Of a stretch of 52,148 nt of DNA, positions 17,271 through 26,239 are shown one piece after another (positions within the stretch are counted from its first letter, which is position 1; each line of letters opens with the position of its first letter). This stretch comes from Woeseiaceae bacterium (GTDB lineage: Bacteria; Pseudomonadota; Gammaproteobacteria; Steroidobacterales; Woeseiaceae): NCBI GenBank assembly GCA_030065915.1, contig JASJCQ010000021.1, forward strand, positions 1 through 52,148, written 5' to 3'. Under the pieces are notes generated by a model. The model had not been told where the DNA came from and did no database searches. It was given only the letters and a program-made list of their open reading frames with translations. Position numbers and translations under genes: made by a program.

Positions 17271-17894
17271 CTACGACTGCCGTGTCGGTAGATACCCCGC
17301 GCGGGCAAGTTGCTGATCATGCCAGCGGCTCAAGGTGAGCAATGCCAGTATCGCGCCCGACAATGCCCACGCCATGTCGGACTGCGTATCCCACATGTAA
17401 CCTTGCGTGCCAAGAAAGGAATCGGCCGCCTCTTCCGACAACAGGGCGACCCACCATTCGATCAGCTCGTAGAATGCACTGATAGCAAGACACGCGCAGA
17501 CAATCAGGAAATCGCGCCACGCCGGTGTACGCACGACGTTCAGACGAATCAGTAACTCTCGAGCGATGATTGCCGGTACAAAACCCTGCGCGAGATGCCC
17601 AAGCTTATCGTAGTCATTGCGGCTGCCGTTGGTCAGCTCCTGGAACCAGTCGCCGAGTGGGACCAATGCATAGGTGTAGTGGCCACCGACCATGAGGATG
17701 ACGCAATGTATGAGTATCAGCACATATACGAGCGTCGTTAACGGGAAACGTTTCAGTGTCGCCAGCAGTATCGCCGCACCGGCAACGGCAGGAAACACCT
17801 CGAGCCCCCAGGTCGGATAGTCATGCGGATCGATCCCTGACCAAACCAGGACCGCCAGAAATATGACCACCCAGGCGATACGCGCTGCCGACAT
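17271..17894 (-). CDS. DUF2238 (YjdF-like) integral membrane protein
   Basis: The 207-residue product has about six hydrophobic segments and the family motif YDKLGHLAQGFVPAIIARELLIR, followed by YELIEWWVA and the loop FLGTQGYMWDTQSDMAWALSGA. These match YjdF/DUF2238 membrane proteins, whose function is unknown. The start is placed at 17894, where aaggaga lies 6 bp upstream; a longer frame from 17924 has no such site. It stands alone between the nifJ operon and the secreted-protein pair to its right. Confidence 0.85.
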   Translation of the reverse strand: MSAARIAWVVIFLAVLVWSGIDPHDYPTWGLEVFPAVAGAAILLATLKRFPLTTLVYVLILIHCVILMVGGHYTYALVPLGDWFQELTNGSRNDYDKLGHLAQGFVPAIIARELLIRLNVVRTPAWRDFLIVCACLAISAFYELIEWWVALLSEEAADSFLGTQGYMWDTQSDMAWALSGAILALLTLSRWHDQQLARAGYLPTRQS

Positions 17895-18007
17895 GAACTC
17901 TCCTTCGATCTGTGCGCCTGCCATGCACCTTAGCGCAGGTCACCCTGGATCGCAGCAACGACAGGCAGTGGCGTGAGCCGCATTACACGACTCACGCACG
18001 AAGGTTG

Positions 18008-18628
18008 TCAGGGCAGGTTGCAGATGACTCCAGTGATATTGGGGTGGGAGAAATCCGGTCGACAGACCCAGCCTCCCCAGGCTTCCTCCCAGTCCGCCCA
18101 GTTCTCGTCCCGCTCGTCCCAGGCGTCTTCCTCGCCACCATCGGACGGCATCCCCGGCGACCCGGAGGGTCCGCCTGACGATGACCCGGAGTTCGGCGTC
18201 ACTGGTGTTTCAGCAGGCACGGGCAATACGCCGTCGGGATCCAGCAGGCTGCGCGGGTACTTGTACGTCAGTAAGTCCCCGTTCGGGAACATCAACAGAA
18301 TCTGAATGATCAAATCCTCGACAAACAACTCATCGAGCAACCGATAATCGTAGGGATCGAAGATGAACTTCGCATTGATGTCGACGATGATTGTATTGCC
18401 GAAGCTATCGGACAGATGGAACCGCGTGTCGTCGAATGACAGCGAGCTGTTCCTGCCAAATATCAGGTTGAGCGCGAAGTTCCTCGCGTCCTCGGGATGC
18501 TCGGAGATATCCCTGCAGTCCTCGCAATCGAATTGCGGCCATTCATCGGCCACCGAGGCATCCGTAAAAAAAATCGCCGTAAAGGCGATCAAGGTCAAAC
18601 CAGTGTTTTTCAGGAGTCCAGTCATCAT
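18008..18628 (-). CDS. Secreted protein with low-complexity tail, unknown function
   Basis: The 206-residue product has a signal peptide (LTLIAFTAIFFTDASVADE), then a CEDCRDI cysteine pair and a globular part (about 45-125). A Ser/Gly/Pro linker (about 143-162) and a Trp/Asp/Glu-rich tail (WADWEEAWGGW) follow, with a final Cys pair at VCRPDF and VICNLP. Its start overlaps the stop of the preceding gene (ATGA), so the two are coupled. No family was recognised. Confidence 0.6.
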   Translation of the reverse strand: MMTGLLKNTGLTLIAFTAIFFTDASVADEWPQFDCEDCRDISEHPEDARNFALNLIFGRNSSLSFDDTRFHLSDSFGNTIIVDINAKFIFDPYDYRLLDELFVEDLIIQILLMFPNGDLLTYKYPRSLLDPDGVLPVPAETPVTPNSGSSSGGPSGSPGMPSDGGEEDAWDERDENWADWEEAWGGWVCRPDFSHPNITGVICNLP

Positions 18629-19380
18629 AAGGCCTCCTCGATCCGGCTTTCGCCAAACACGTCGATCTGAACCTTACGCATGCGTTCGAGATTGCCGTCG
18701 ACGATCCTGTCGAGTCGCTCGATGTCGTCGGACTCGAAGCGATATTGAACCAGGTCCTCCAACAGCCAGTCTGTGTTGACGCTGGGATCGAAATGGCTCG
18801 CGGTCCTCGAGATGATATACGCCTTACCGACTGCCGCTCGGGCGCCCGGCGCGTCTCCCCGGAGCGAGCCTGTCTGGCTCATCAGGTACAGCAACGGTCT
18901 CACGTTGTCCGGCTGTAGCGCCACTGCACGCAGCATCAACTCATTGGCCGCACCCTCTTTGCGCTGGTACAGCAAGCGCTTGCCAAGTTCTTCGGCAGCC
19001 GTCGCATCGCTGTAAGACAACACCCACAGGTCCGCATCGCTGTGACCGGCGAACGGCTTTTCCACATCGGGCGGGTCGCAGGAATAGGCATCCGTCACTA
19101 GCCCGTTGCCGAGATCGACCATGTGTTGCCTGACGGTACAATTTCGGTCTTTTCGGACCCTGAGTCCCATGACGACTTCCGTTTCCGATCCATCGCCGTC
19201 GACCACTTCGCTCCCGTCCTGCGGATCTTCCTCCACGGCCAGCGGCAGCTCAGTCGATTGCGTTTCCGATTCCGGCGTGAGCGACATTAGCTCGTCGTTG
19301 CTGCCACGGGGCAGCAGCAAAACCGCAGCCAGGACCAGTAACGCCGCCAGCGCAACCAGCCCCGCTATTTGCTTGTTCAT
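18625..19380 (-). CDS. Membrane-anchored TPR-like protein
   Basis: The 251-residue product starts MNKQIAGL, with a hydrophobic anchor (about 6-25), an acidic Ser/Thr-rich linker, and a helical region with TPR character (KEGAANELMLRAVALQPDNVRPLLYLM). Two cysteines, in RNCTVRQH and YSCDPP, precede the helices. The layout (anchor, linker, TPR-like body) is that of the proteins at 2320-3489 and 19551-20690, but the sequence is more distant. A caaggagg site 5 bp upstream fixes the start at 19380. It overlaps the next gene by 4 bp and is divergent from the paralogue at 19551. Confidence 0.65.
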   Translation of the reverse strand: MNKQIAGLVALAALLVLAAVLLLPRGSNDELMSLTPESETQSTELPLAVEEDPQDGSEVVDGDGSETEVVMGLRVRKDRNCTVRQHMVDLGNGLVTDAYSCDPPDVEKPFAGHSDADLWVLSYSDATAAEELGKRLLYQRKEGAANELMLRAVALQPDNVRPLLYLMSQTGSLRGDAPGARAAVGKAYIISRTASHFDPSVNTDWLLEDLVQYRFESDDIERLDRIVDGNLERMRKVQIDVFGESRIEEAL

Positions 19381-19550
19381 ACTTGCCTCCTTGCATTGAT
19401 TAAAGAACAGCTGCATCGAGTGGTCGCATGACCTCTCGGTGCCCATTCATCATCTGCAGTCGACGAGCGCCCTGCCAGCAGCGTAAGTGATCGGAGAACG
19501 CATTTTCGCGATCTACAATGACTCGCTGCAGGCTGATGACATCATGATGT

Positions 19551-20690
19551 ATGGTCTGGGTCATGCGATCGCCTGCCGTTGTTGCCCTGCTCCTGATTGC
19601 TGCGTTAGCCGGCATTTTCCTTTTTGCTGTCGATTCCTCAGACAGACCGCGACCCGAGCATGCTCAGTACTCCGCCGATGTCGACAATCCCGACACGGCA
19701 GAAGACAACGAGGCACAGGTTCCGAAAACGACGAGTCCCGAGACTGAGGTCGTCGAGCCCTCGGAAACGGGTGAGGACTGCACCCAGATCTATCTGAAAC
19801 AGATGGCGCGCCTGGGAACGGAAGTGCTGACCGATGTCTTCGCAAACCAGGTCCTGGAGGAAGCACGATCTCGTTGGGCGGAGTCGAACAACCTCGAACT
19901 GAGAATCTTCGCCGCGCAACTGCTCGACGAATATGACGAGGGTGTCAAGCTCTTCGCACGCGCGATGGAGCAGCCGACGTCGTCACCGTATTTTCTCTGG
20001 TCCGCTGTCAATATGTGCCTGGAGAATCTCGAGAATGGCAGGTGTCCGATCGAAGACTGGCTGGACCGCCTGCTTGCCGTTGACTCCGAGAACAGCCTCG
20101 TCTGGATCCGGGCGGCCGGCTACTACCATTCGACGGGCGACCTACAACGAGCCAAAGCCGCGCTGGACCAGGCGGTTATCGCGTACGAGGCAAACGACTA
20201 CTGGACCGAGAACATCATGAACGCTAAGGCTGGCATCGATGTTGTCGGCGGATTCTCAGAGAGCGTCAGCTACGTTCTTGCGATCGAGGTGGCGCCCGTC
20301 TATCCGAGCCCGCGGGCCCTGTACGAGAAAATGTGCAAAGAGATGGCGGTGAAGGACCCCGAATGGGCAGTCTCGTGCGCATCTTACGGTGAGCATGTCG
20401 GCAAGATCGCTACCCGAGCCAAGGTCCGCAGGAACGCTAAATCCCTCCAGGCCGATGTACTGATAGCTACAGGAGAACCGGAAGACAGTGCGCAAATCAT
20501 GGCACTGCGCGAGTCGCCAACGCCCTATCGCGACGATGAGATCTTTCGCTACCCGGATTCAGTGATGCTTTTTGTGTCGCTGTTGGAGAGTGATGGCGAG
20601 ATCAGGGCACTTGAACGTCTGAGAGCAGAGCACGAGAAGCGCAGGCGCGACGGTTTCAAGCCGGCATGCGGCGACGTAACGCAGAATTGA
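19551..20690 (+). CDS. Paralogue of the four-cysteine TPR-like secreted protein
   Basis: This 379-residue protein clearly shares ancestry with the one at 2320-3489. Both have an N-terminal anchor, an acidic linker, SPY-x-x-W-x-AVN-x-CL (here 145-157), then CP-x3-W and a D-x-x-NS-x-VW-x-R-x-AG segment. Both carry four cysteines, here 156/165 and 262/276, with the last two again 13 residues apart. Helical repeats such as GDLQRAKAALDQAVIAY suggest protein-protein contacts in the periplasm. The start may be 19551 or the ATG at 19563 (MRSPAVVALL); neither has a strong ribosome-binding site. It is divergent from 18625-19380. Function is unknown. Confidence 0.75.
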   Translation: MVWVMRSPAVVALLLIAALAGIFLFAVDSSDRPRPEHAQYSADVDNPDTAEDNEAQVPKTTSPETEVVEPSETGEDCTQIYLKQMARLGTEVLTDVFANQVLEEARSRWAESNNLELRIFAAQLLDEYDEGVKLFARAMEQPTSSPYFLWSAVNMCLENLENGRCPIEDWLDRLLAVDSENSLVWIRAAGYYHSTGDLQRAKAALDQAVIAYEANDYWTENIMNAKAGIDVVGGFSESVSYVLAIEVAPVYPSPRALYEKMCKEMAVKDPEWAVSCASYGEHVGKIATRAKVRRNAKSLQADVLIATGEPEDSAQIMALRESPTPYRDDEIFRYPDSVMLFVSLLESDGEIRALERLRAEHEKRRRDGFKPACGDVTQN

Positions 20691-20740
20691 GTAATTGACG
20701 TTCGGCGTTTTCGGCCCAGCGTCGCACGAATGTCGGACTG

Positions 20741-21211
20741 TCAGTAGGCGCCCAGCTTGCCGCGCAGGTCGGATAGGCGATTGACCATGCCCCAAACCAG
20801 GGACGGGTACTTCGTCTCGAGATCATCCTCGTCCACCGCATCGTCCTCGGCCTCGACTTTTGAATCCAGGTAGACCAGGTAGTCGGTTAGCAGGTGTTCG
20901 AGTTTGACCTCAAGCAGTTCCTTCCTGCGAAGCTGGCGCATGTGCCAGGACGGAAAGCGCCGTTCCTTGAGTTCGTGCTCGACAACGGCATGAAGCACCC
21001 GGTGCCGCTTGTCGCGACTGATGACTTCCATCAGGTCTTCAATCGTATCGTCGTCGCCCTCGATGTACTGGACGAAACGATCCTTTTCGAAGTAGAGGTA
21101 GCCGGTGATGCCGCGGTCAAAATTCAGGGCAGCCGCCTCTGCGGCAAGACTCTCGAGCGCCATTTTGTCAAAGTAAACGAGCGCCTCGCTTACGTAAACG
21201 ACACCACGCAT
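20741..21211 (-). CDS. Short BLUF-domain blue-light sensor
   Basis: This 156-residue protein is a BLUF photoreceptor, which binds FAD and shifts its hydrogen bonds on blue light. The key residues are all present: Tyr6 (VVYVSEA), Asn30 (ALNFDRGITGYLYF), Gln48 (FVQYIEG), and Trp89 with Met91 (FPSWHMR). There is no fused output domain; the C-terminal 60 residues are helical and acidic (EAEDDAVDEDD), so it must signal by protein contact. It follows the cupin gene on the same strand after a 134-bp gap that could hold its own promoter. Confidence 0.92.
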   Translation of the reverse strand: MRGVVYVSEALVYFDKMALESLAAEAAALNFDRGITGYLYFEKDRFVQYIEGDDDTIEDLMEVISRDKRHRVLHAVVEHELKERRFPSWHMRQLRRKELLEVKLEHLLTDYLVYLDSKVEAEDDAVDEDDLETKYPSLVWGMVNRLSDLRGKLGAY

Positions 21212-21345
21212 AGCCCAGATACCCCCCGATTCATAGACTTAGACGTTACAACGACGGTCTATTACCATATTGGTTCAGAATTCGGGACGCAAGTCAGCAT
21301 GATGTTTGAGTCCCGACGGAAAACTTCCCGGTCGGTCAAGCACCT

Positions 21346-22035
21346 TCAAACCTCGGGCAAGTGTCCCGTCTTGACGAAGATCAGTGCGCCGTCTTCTTTC
21401 GTACAGGGCTGATGGCGGCTTCCATGCGGGTTGCGCAGCCAGCTACCGGCAGGATAGCTGCCGTGTTCATCGTAGAAGTTGCCTTCGATGACGAAGATCT
21501 CCTCACCGCCCCAATGGCTGTGACTGTTGAACTGCGTGTCCGGTGCCCACTTGACCAGTGCGACATTCTCATTCTCGTAGGTGTGCAACGGCATCACCGA
21601 CAAGCCCTTCACCAGACCCGGCTGCCACTCGCCCTGACTCGTGTCGATGACCTTCTGCTCGCTGTCCGCCTTCGAGAACTGGTGCAGCTTGACGAAAATC
21701 AGCGCGCCCTCCGGACCGATCGACGGCGTGTGAGCCGTACCAATCGGGTTTCTTATGTAGCTGCCGACGCCGTAGCGACCGTCTTCATCTGCGAACACGC
21801 CCTGGAGGACCAGGAACTCCTCTCCGCCACCGTGGACGTGCCTTGGGAACGCGCTGTTGGCGTCGTAGCGGACGAGCGACGTCGCGCGCGCGACCTCATC
21901 ACCAATCCGGTCCAGCATCATGCGAGTCACGCCGGGTGCCGGAGACGGCACCCAGTCGTAGTCTTCGGGCCGGATAACGACGCGTTCGTCAAAGTCTGCG
22001 TTGAGACGCATTCCGTTGCTGGCGGCGTCAGGCAT
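21346..22035 (-). CDS. Double-cupin protein, ChrR cupin family
   Basis: The 229-residue product has two cupin domains, each with a metal-binding signature: HVHGGGEEFLVLQG with GSYIRNPIGTAH in the first, and HSHWGGEEIFVIEG with GSWLRNPHGSRH in the second. This is the ChrR cupin fold. ChrR itself is a zinc anti-sigma factor for singlet-oxygen stress, but the N-terminal anti-sigma domain is absent here, so a direct sigma-binding role is unlikely. The ATG lies 2 nt after the stop of the preceding phosphatase gene, which shows coupling. A GTG just upstream (22038) is an alternative start. Confidence 0.85.
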   Translation of the reverse strand: MPDAASNGMRLNADFDERVVIRPEDYDWVPSPAPGVTRMMLDRIGDEVARATSLVRYDANSAFPRHVHGGGEEFLVLQGVFADEDGRYGVGSYIRNPIGTAHTPSIGPEGALIFVKLHQFSKADSEQKVIDTSQGEWQPGLVKGLSVMPLHTYENENVALVKWAPDTQFNSHSHWGGEEIFVIEGNFYDEHGSYPAGSWLRNPHGSRHQPCTKEDGALIFVKTGHLPEV

Positions 22036-22037
22036 CA

Positions 22038-22589
22038 CTACTCTGCCGGCTCGGCCGGTTCCTGTTCTGCCAGCCTCTCCCTGACAAGACCTTCGAGCCT
22101 GGTCAGACCACCCGACCTGCCGTACTCCAGCGCCTCTTCTTCAGATGCGCCATCCTGGACCTTGCCAAGTGCCAGCAATGCACCCACCCGGTTACCGCTG
22201 CCGCAGTGAACGAGCACCGGCCCGTCATATTGACCGAGGATTTCCTTGAGCTTCGCCGCATTGTCAAAGTTAACCGCATCACGACCCTCGATCGGCAGCT
22301 CGACGTAGTACATACCTAGCTCCTCGACGACCTGGGCCTCGTCGAATCCGCGATTCTCGCCAGGCCCGCGCAGGTCGATTACCGCTGCGTAGCCGTTCTC
22401 CGCGAAAATATCGAGCATCTCCTCGTTCGGTTGTCCGGAAACGGTAATGCCGTCGACCGGCGACACGGTTCGATACTCGACAACCTTGTCGAGATCGACC
22501 TTGAGGCTCGAAACAGATGCGAGCTCGTCATCTGCCGCATAGGCGGTCGCGAATGCGAATGACAGTAGCAACAGGACTCTGGATAACAT
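22038..22589 (-). CDS. Secreted DUF442/Blh-like phosphatase
   Basis: The 183-residue product has a signal peptide (LLLLSFAFATAYAAD) and a dual-specificity-phosphatase-like fold. The segment TVSGQPNEEML and the sequence AVIDLRGPGENRG match the beta-lactamase-hydrolase-like (DUF442) family. The active-site loop is HCGSGNRVGA, with Cys129 and Arg134 separated by four residues, as in this family. The Cys nucleophile is present, so it should be catalytic, in the periplasm; its substrate is unknown. It lies between a lipoprotein gene (21-bp gap) and the cupin gene (2-nt gap). Confidence 0.82.
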   Translation of the reverse strand: MLSRVLLLLSFAFATAYAADDELASVSSLKVDLDKVVEYRTVSPVDGITVSGQPNEEMLDIFAENGYAAVIDLRGPGENRGFDEAQVVEELGMYYVELPIEGRDAVNFDNAAKLKEILGQYDGPVLVHCGSGNRVGALLALGKVQDGASEEEALEYGRSGGLTRLEGLVRERLAEQEPAEPAE

Positions 22590-22610
22590 TCTGGCTTCTC
22601 TCCGGGTTAC

Positions 22611-24341
22611 TTAGGGTTTCATCGTTATGCTTGAGCTCAGCTCAACGCCGTATTCGGTCATGCGGATATCGACCGACATGCGCTCGTAGAGTTTCGCAAT
22701 CTCGTCCAGCATCAGCTTGCTGCTGTCCTGCACTGCCGACTGGCCTGAGTTGGCAAGCCCCAACTGCGTCGCCTGCGACACGAGATTGATGTAGGCATCG
22801 GCATCGACGTCGACATACATCAATGGGGCATCCTTGTTGGGCGACATCTTCATCAAGGTGTCGAGGCGTTTGTCCCCGTCAACACCGGCGGCGACGCCGA
22901 TCGCATCATCGGACATAGAAATCCAGGCTTCAGTCTCGTTCGGACCGAGACGGTCGGTCGGAAGTGGCACCACTTTGCCATCAGGCTGGAGGTTCAACGC
23001 CGCGATCTCGGGCACGAACATGTTGCCGAGAGCCATCAGGCTCTCCGGGTTGTCGATCGCCAGCAGACCACTGGCCTTTGCGTCAACGTCGGTCGGCGCT
23101 GCGCCAGGCTGCAGGCCCTCGATGGATTCGACCGAGAAGATAAAGCCCTTGAAGTCGTAGGCGGTGGGCGGCACCGGCTGGCGCTTCATGAATTCCAATG
23201 CCTGTGTAGCGCCCTCATTGAAGCCTGCCATGAACTCGCATTCGAAGGGCTTAGCGACCATCGCCTCGAGTCTCCGCTCGGCGAACGTGCGCGCGACTTT
23301 GGCATTGAAACTCATACCGAATACCAACAGACCGTCGCTGAGTGTCCCGAGGCCGGGAACCGGGGAAGCAAGGTCTTTCAGGTCTTTGGCGATGTCGTCT
23401 CGCAATTCGAAGATGACGGCAGTGTCGACGCGGCTGGCATCCGCTTTGCGCAGACCCATGACAATTCGCGGCGCAACCGATGACATCAGCTGCAGCTCGT
23501 TACGGCAGGTGTCACTGAGAGTTTCGTCGATCGATCCCCGGCCCTGCTCGATCATCGCCTGGTCGATCAGCCCGCCTGTCGCGAGCGCCACGGACAACAG
23601 ACTTTCGGTGCTGGTATAGCCGATGTACTGATCCTGGAACCCGTATTTGGCGGCAATGTCCGCCAGCGTGCCCGCCGCGGCGATGTTCTCTGCAGGCGCC
23701 GTCAGCCCCAACAGCGTCTGTAGCTGATCGTCCGCATAAGCCGCCGGCGCGAGGCTAAATACCGCCTGCTCGTCGCGAACCAGGAGCAGGAGCTTCAGCT
23801 CTTCAAACGTCGCGTGCTGGTAACTGGCCCCTCCGAGTTCCGACGTCTCCAGTTCAAGATTGGCCTGGCCGGCCAGTTCCGCAATCTTCGAGTTGAATGC
23901 GTCGACATCCTGCAGCTCAACGCGCAGGACGGGCAACAGCTCGTTGCCATAGACCAGCACCTGGGCGTCGGGTCCGATACCCGCCTCCTGCAAGCCCTCT
24001 GTCGACATAAGGTCGCTGAGATCGGTAAAAAGATCGAGGATCTCCCTGACTTCCGGCGTCAGTTCATCTGCATCCTCCTGGCCGCTGAGAATGGCCTGCT
24101 CGATCAGCTTCCGGTTCTCCGCGTTGATGATATCCATATGCGGTTTGACCCGCGCCCGGTAGTCCTCGGGCATAGGCTCAAGTCGCGCGAATACATACGG
24201 GCTGTCGGCCGGGACGTAACGCAGCAGCGATGACTCGTCGGAAAACGCGGTGTTGGCGTCACGCGACTTGCCGCAGGCGGCGATGAGTCCGACCGACGCA
24301 ACTGCAATGACAAGCGCCCTTATGATCGTTGAATGTTTCAT
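22611..24341 (-). CDS. Large lipoprotein, DUF3352-like
   Basis: The 576-residue product has a lipoprotein signal ending LIAAC, with Cys at 23. The mature start SSLLRYVPADSPYVFARL resembles DUF3352-type proteins, which are predicted to be exported and have no known function. The body has repeated alpha/beta segments (GFIFSVESIEGLQPG, YIGYTSTESLLS) and a conserved Cys pair (DTCRNEL and FECEFMAG). It heads the four-gene minus-strand run that continues with the phosphatase, cupin and BLUF genes, and is divergent from the GNAT gene. Confidence 0.7.
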   Translation of the reverse strand: MKHSTIIRALVIAVASVGLIAACGKSRDANTAFSDESSLLRYVPADSPYVFARLEPMPEDYRARVKPHMDIINAENRKLIEQAILSGQEDADELTPEVREILDLFTDLSDLMSTEGLQEAGIGPDAQVLVYGNELLPVLRVELQDVDAFNSKIAELAGQANLELETSELGGASYQHATFEELKLLLLVRDEQAVFSLAPAAYADDQLQTLLGLTAPAENIAAAGTLADIAAKYGFQDQYIGYTSTESLLSVALATGGLIDQAMIEQGRGSIDETLSDTCRNELQLMSSVAPRIVMGLRKADASRVDTAVIFELRDDIAKDLKDLASPVPGLGTLSDGLLVFGMSFNAKVARTFAERRLEAMVAKPFECEFMAGFNEGATQALEFMKRQPVPPTAYDFKGFIFSVESIEGLQPGAAPTDVDAKASGLLAIDNPESLMALGNMFVPEIAALNLQPDGKVVPLPTDRLGPNETEAWISMSDDAIGVAAGVDGDKRLDTLMKMSPNKDAPLMYVDVDADAYINLVSQATQLGLANSGQSAVQDSSKLMLDEIAKLYERMSVDIRMTEYGVELSSSITMKP

Positions 24342-24521
24342 GGTCGATTCCTGTAACTATTGGTTTACGGACGTACGCAGGCGCACGCTGGAACCGGCAA
24401 AAAGGCGAGTAAAGTAGAGAAGCGGCCTGGTTGGATTTATTGTTGGCCGCAGGTAAAGAGTATCTCAAACTGGCAGCTTGACTCAACCGGCACCACGGAG
24501 ACGCCGTCTTTCGGAGGTTTT

Positions 24522-25016
24522 ATGACCATAATTCGCGACTGTAGCGGCGACGATCTTGAATTGGTCCAACGGATGAATGAGTCCGCCCTGCCGGCGGTCA
24601 ACAGCCTGACGATCGATGACCTGGCCTGGTTTCTTGAGCAGGCGAGCTATTTTCGTGTCGCCGATACCGGCCAGGAGCTTGTGGCCTTTCTGATTGGGCT
24701 GAACGAAGGTGTAGACTACGGCAGCCTCAACTATCGGTGGTTTGACGAGAGATACGACGCTTTCGCCTACGTTGACCGCATCGCGGTCAGTCCTGCTGCG
24801 AGGCGACAGGGGCTGGCCAACCGATTCTACGCCGATTTCGAGGATCGCTGCGCCGGGGCTTCGGGGCGAGTCGTCTGCGAGGTTAACCTGCGGCCAGCGA
24901 ACGATGGATCGATGCGTTTCCATGAAAGACAGGGATTCGTGAAGGTCGGCAGCCAGGAAACAGAAAACGGGGCCAAAGAAGTTGCCCTGATGCTGAAGGA
25001 ACTACGCTCACTATGA
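24522..25016 (+). CDS. GNAT-family N-acetyltransferase
   Basis: The 164-residue product is a single GNAT domain that would transfer an acetyl group from acetyl-CoA to an amine. The acetyl-CoA site is visible as VDRIAVSPAARRQGLANRFY, followed by EVNLRPANDGSMRFHERQGF. The substrate is unknown. The ATG at 24522 has cggagg 7 bp upstream; a longer frame reaching back to 24360 lacks such a site. It overlaps the next gene by 4 bp (ATGA), so the two are translated together. Confidence 0.88.
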   Translation: MTIIRDCSGDDLELVQRMNESALPAVNSLTIDDLAWFLEQASYFRVADTGQELVAFLIGLNEGVDYGSLNYRWFDERYDAFAYVDRIAVSPAARRQGLANRFYADFEDRCAGASGRVVCEVNLRPANDGSMRFHERQGFVKVGSQETENGAKEVALMLKELRSL

Positions 25017-26239
25017 ATGATCGGGAATTTGACGTAGTCGTCTGGGGTGCAACGGGGTTTACCGGCTCGCTCGTTGCCGAATACCTGCTGGCGCAGTACG
25101 GCATCGGTGGCGATTTGCGCTGGGCGATTGGCGGACGTAGCGAATCGAAACTTGCAGCACTAAAAGAGCGTCTCGGCAGTCGCGCCGAGTCGCTGCCGAC
25201 CATCGTCGCCGACAGTATGGACAAAGATGCCCTGTCGGCGCTCGCTGCGCGGACTCGCGTCGTGCTGACGACTGTAGGTCCTTACGCCAAGTACGGAACG
25301 CCGCTGCTCGAGGCCTGCGTTGAGGCAGGGACCAGTTACTGCGACCTCTGCGCCGAGGTGCAGTGGCTCAGGCGCATGATGGACACCTACGGCGACAGGG
25401 CCGCCGAAACCGGGGCGAGAATTGTGCACTGCTGCGGGTTCGATTCGATTCCCAGCGACATCGGTGTCTGGTACCTGCAACGCGAGGCGAAGCGGAGGCA
25501 CGGCGAATACTGCGAAAAGGTGCTGATGGTCGTGAAGGCGGTTAAGGGCGGCGCCAGCGGCGGGACCGCGGCCAGTATCGTCAACCTGGTCAAGGAGACC
25601 CGTGAGGACCCGGAGGCGCGTCGCTTCGTCGCCAAGCCCTACAGCCTGAACCCCGAAGGCAAGAGAGACGGGCCGCGCGTCAAAGATCAGCAGGGACCTG
25701 TCTACAACAAGGCGCTAAAAGCGTGGACGGCACCTTTCATCATGGCCGTCAGCAATACGCGCATTGTCCGCCGAAGTAATGCTTTGCAGGATTTCATATA
25801 CGGCGAGGACTTTGTCTACGACGAAACCATCGTCACCGGACCGGGAGCGGCCGGACGCATCAAGGCACTGTCAATTTCCGCCGGACTCGGTCTGTTGCTC
25901 GTGAACGCCGCGTTCACACCGACTCGCTACGTTCTCGAGCGTTTTATCCTGCCGAAGCCCGGTGAGGGTCCGGATGCGAATGCACGTGCGAATGGCTTCT
26001 TCAACGTGGTGCACGTGGGCACGTTGCACAACGGCGAAACGATCAAGGTTCGCGTCACCGGCGACCGTGATCCGGGCTATGGCTCAACGAGCAAGATGCT
26101 GGCCGAAAGCGCCGTGTGCCTGGCCCGGAACGAACTTGCCGTAGGTGGCGGATTCTGGACAACCGCCTCGGCAATGGGCGAGCCGCTGCACAAGCGGCTG
26201 GTCGATAACGCCGGACTGACCTTTGACGTCGTCGACTAG
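25013..26239 (+). CDS. Saccharopine-dehydrogenase-like enzyme (trans-acting enoyl reductase type)
   Basis: The 408-residue product opens with a Rossmann NAD(P) site, VVVWGATGFTGSLVAEYLL, and carries VVLTTVGPYAKYGTPLLEAC and the conserved GARIVHCCGFDSIPSDIG. These place it with the saccharopine-dehydrogenase-like family that includes mycobacterial trans-acting enoyl reductases and eukaryotic SCCPDH. A role in lipid or polyketide reduction is plausible but not shown. It is coupled to the GNAT gene and overlaps the convergent DUF1684 gene by 4 bp at its end. Confidence 0.85.
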   Translation: MNDREFDVVVWGATGFTGSLVAEYLLAQYGIGGDLRWAIGGRSESKLAALKERLGSRAESLPTIVADSMDKDALSALAARTRVVLTTVGPYAKYGTPLLEACVEAGTSYCDLCAEVQWLRRMMDTYGDRAAETGARIVHCCGFDSIPSDIGVWYLQREAKRRHGEYCEKVLMVVKAVKGGASGGTAASIVNLVKETREDPEARRFVAKPYSLNPEGKRDGPRVKDQQGPVYNKALKAWTAPFIMAVSNTRIVRRSNALQDFIYGEDFVYDETIVTGPGAAGRIKALSISAGLGLLLVNAAFTPTRYVLERFILPKPGEGPDANARANGFFNVVHVGTLHNGETIKVRVTGDRDPGYGSTSKMLAESAVCLARNELAVGGGFWTTASAMGEPLHKRLVDNAGLTFDVVD

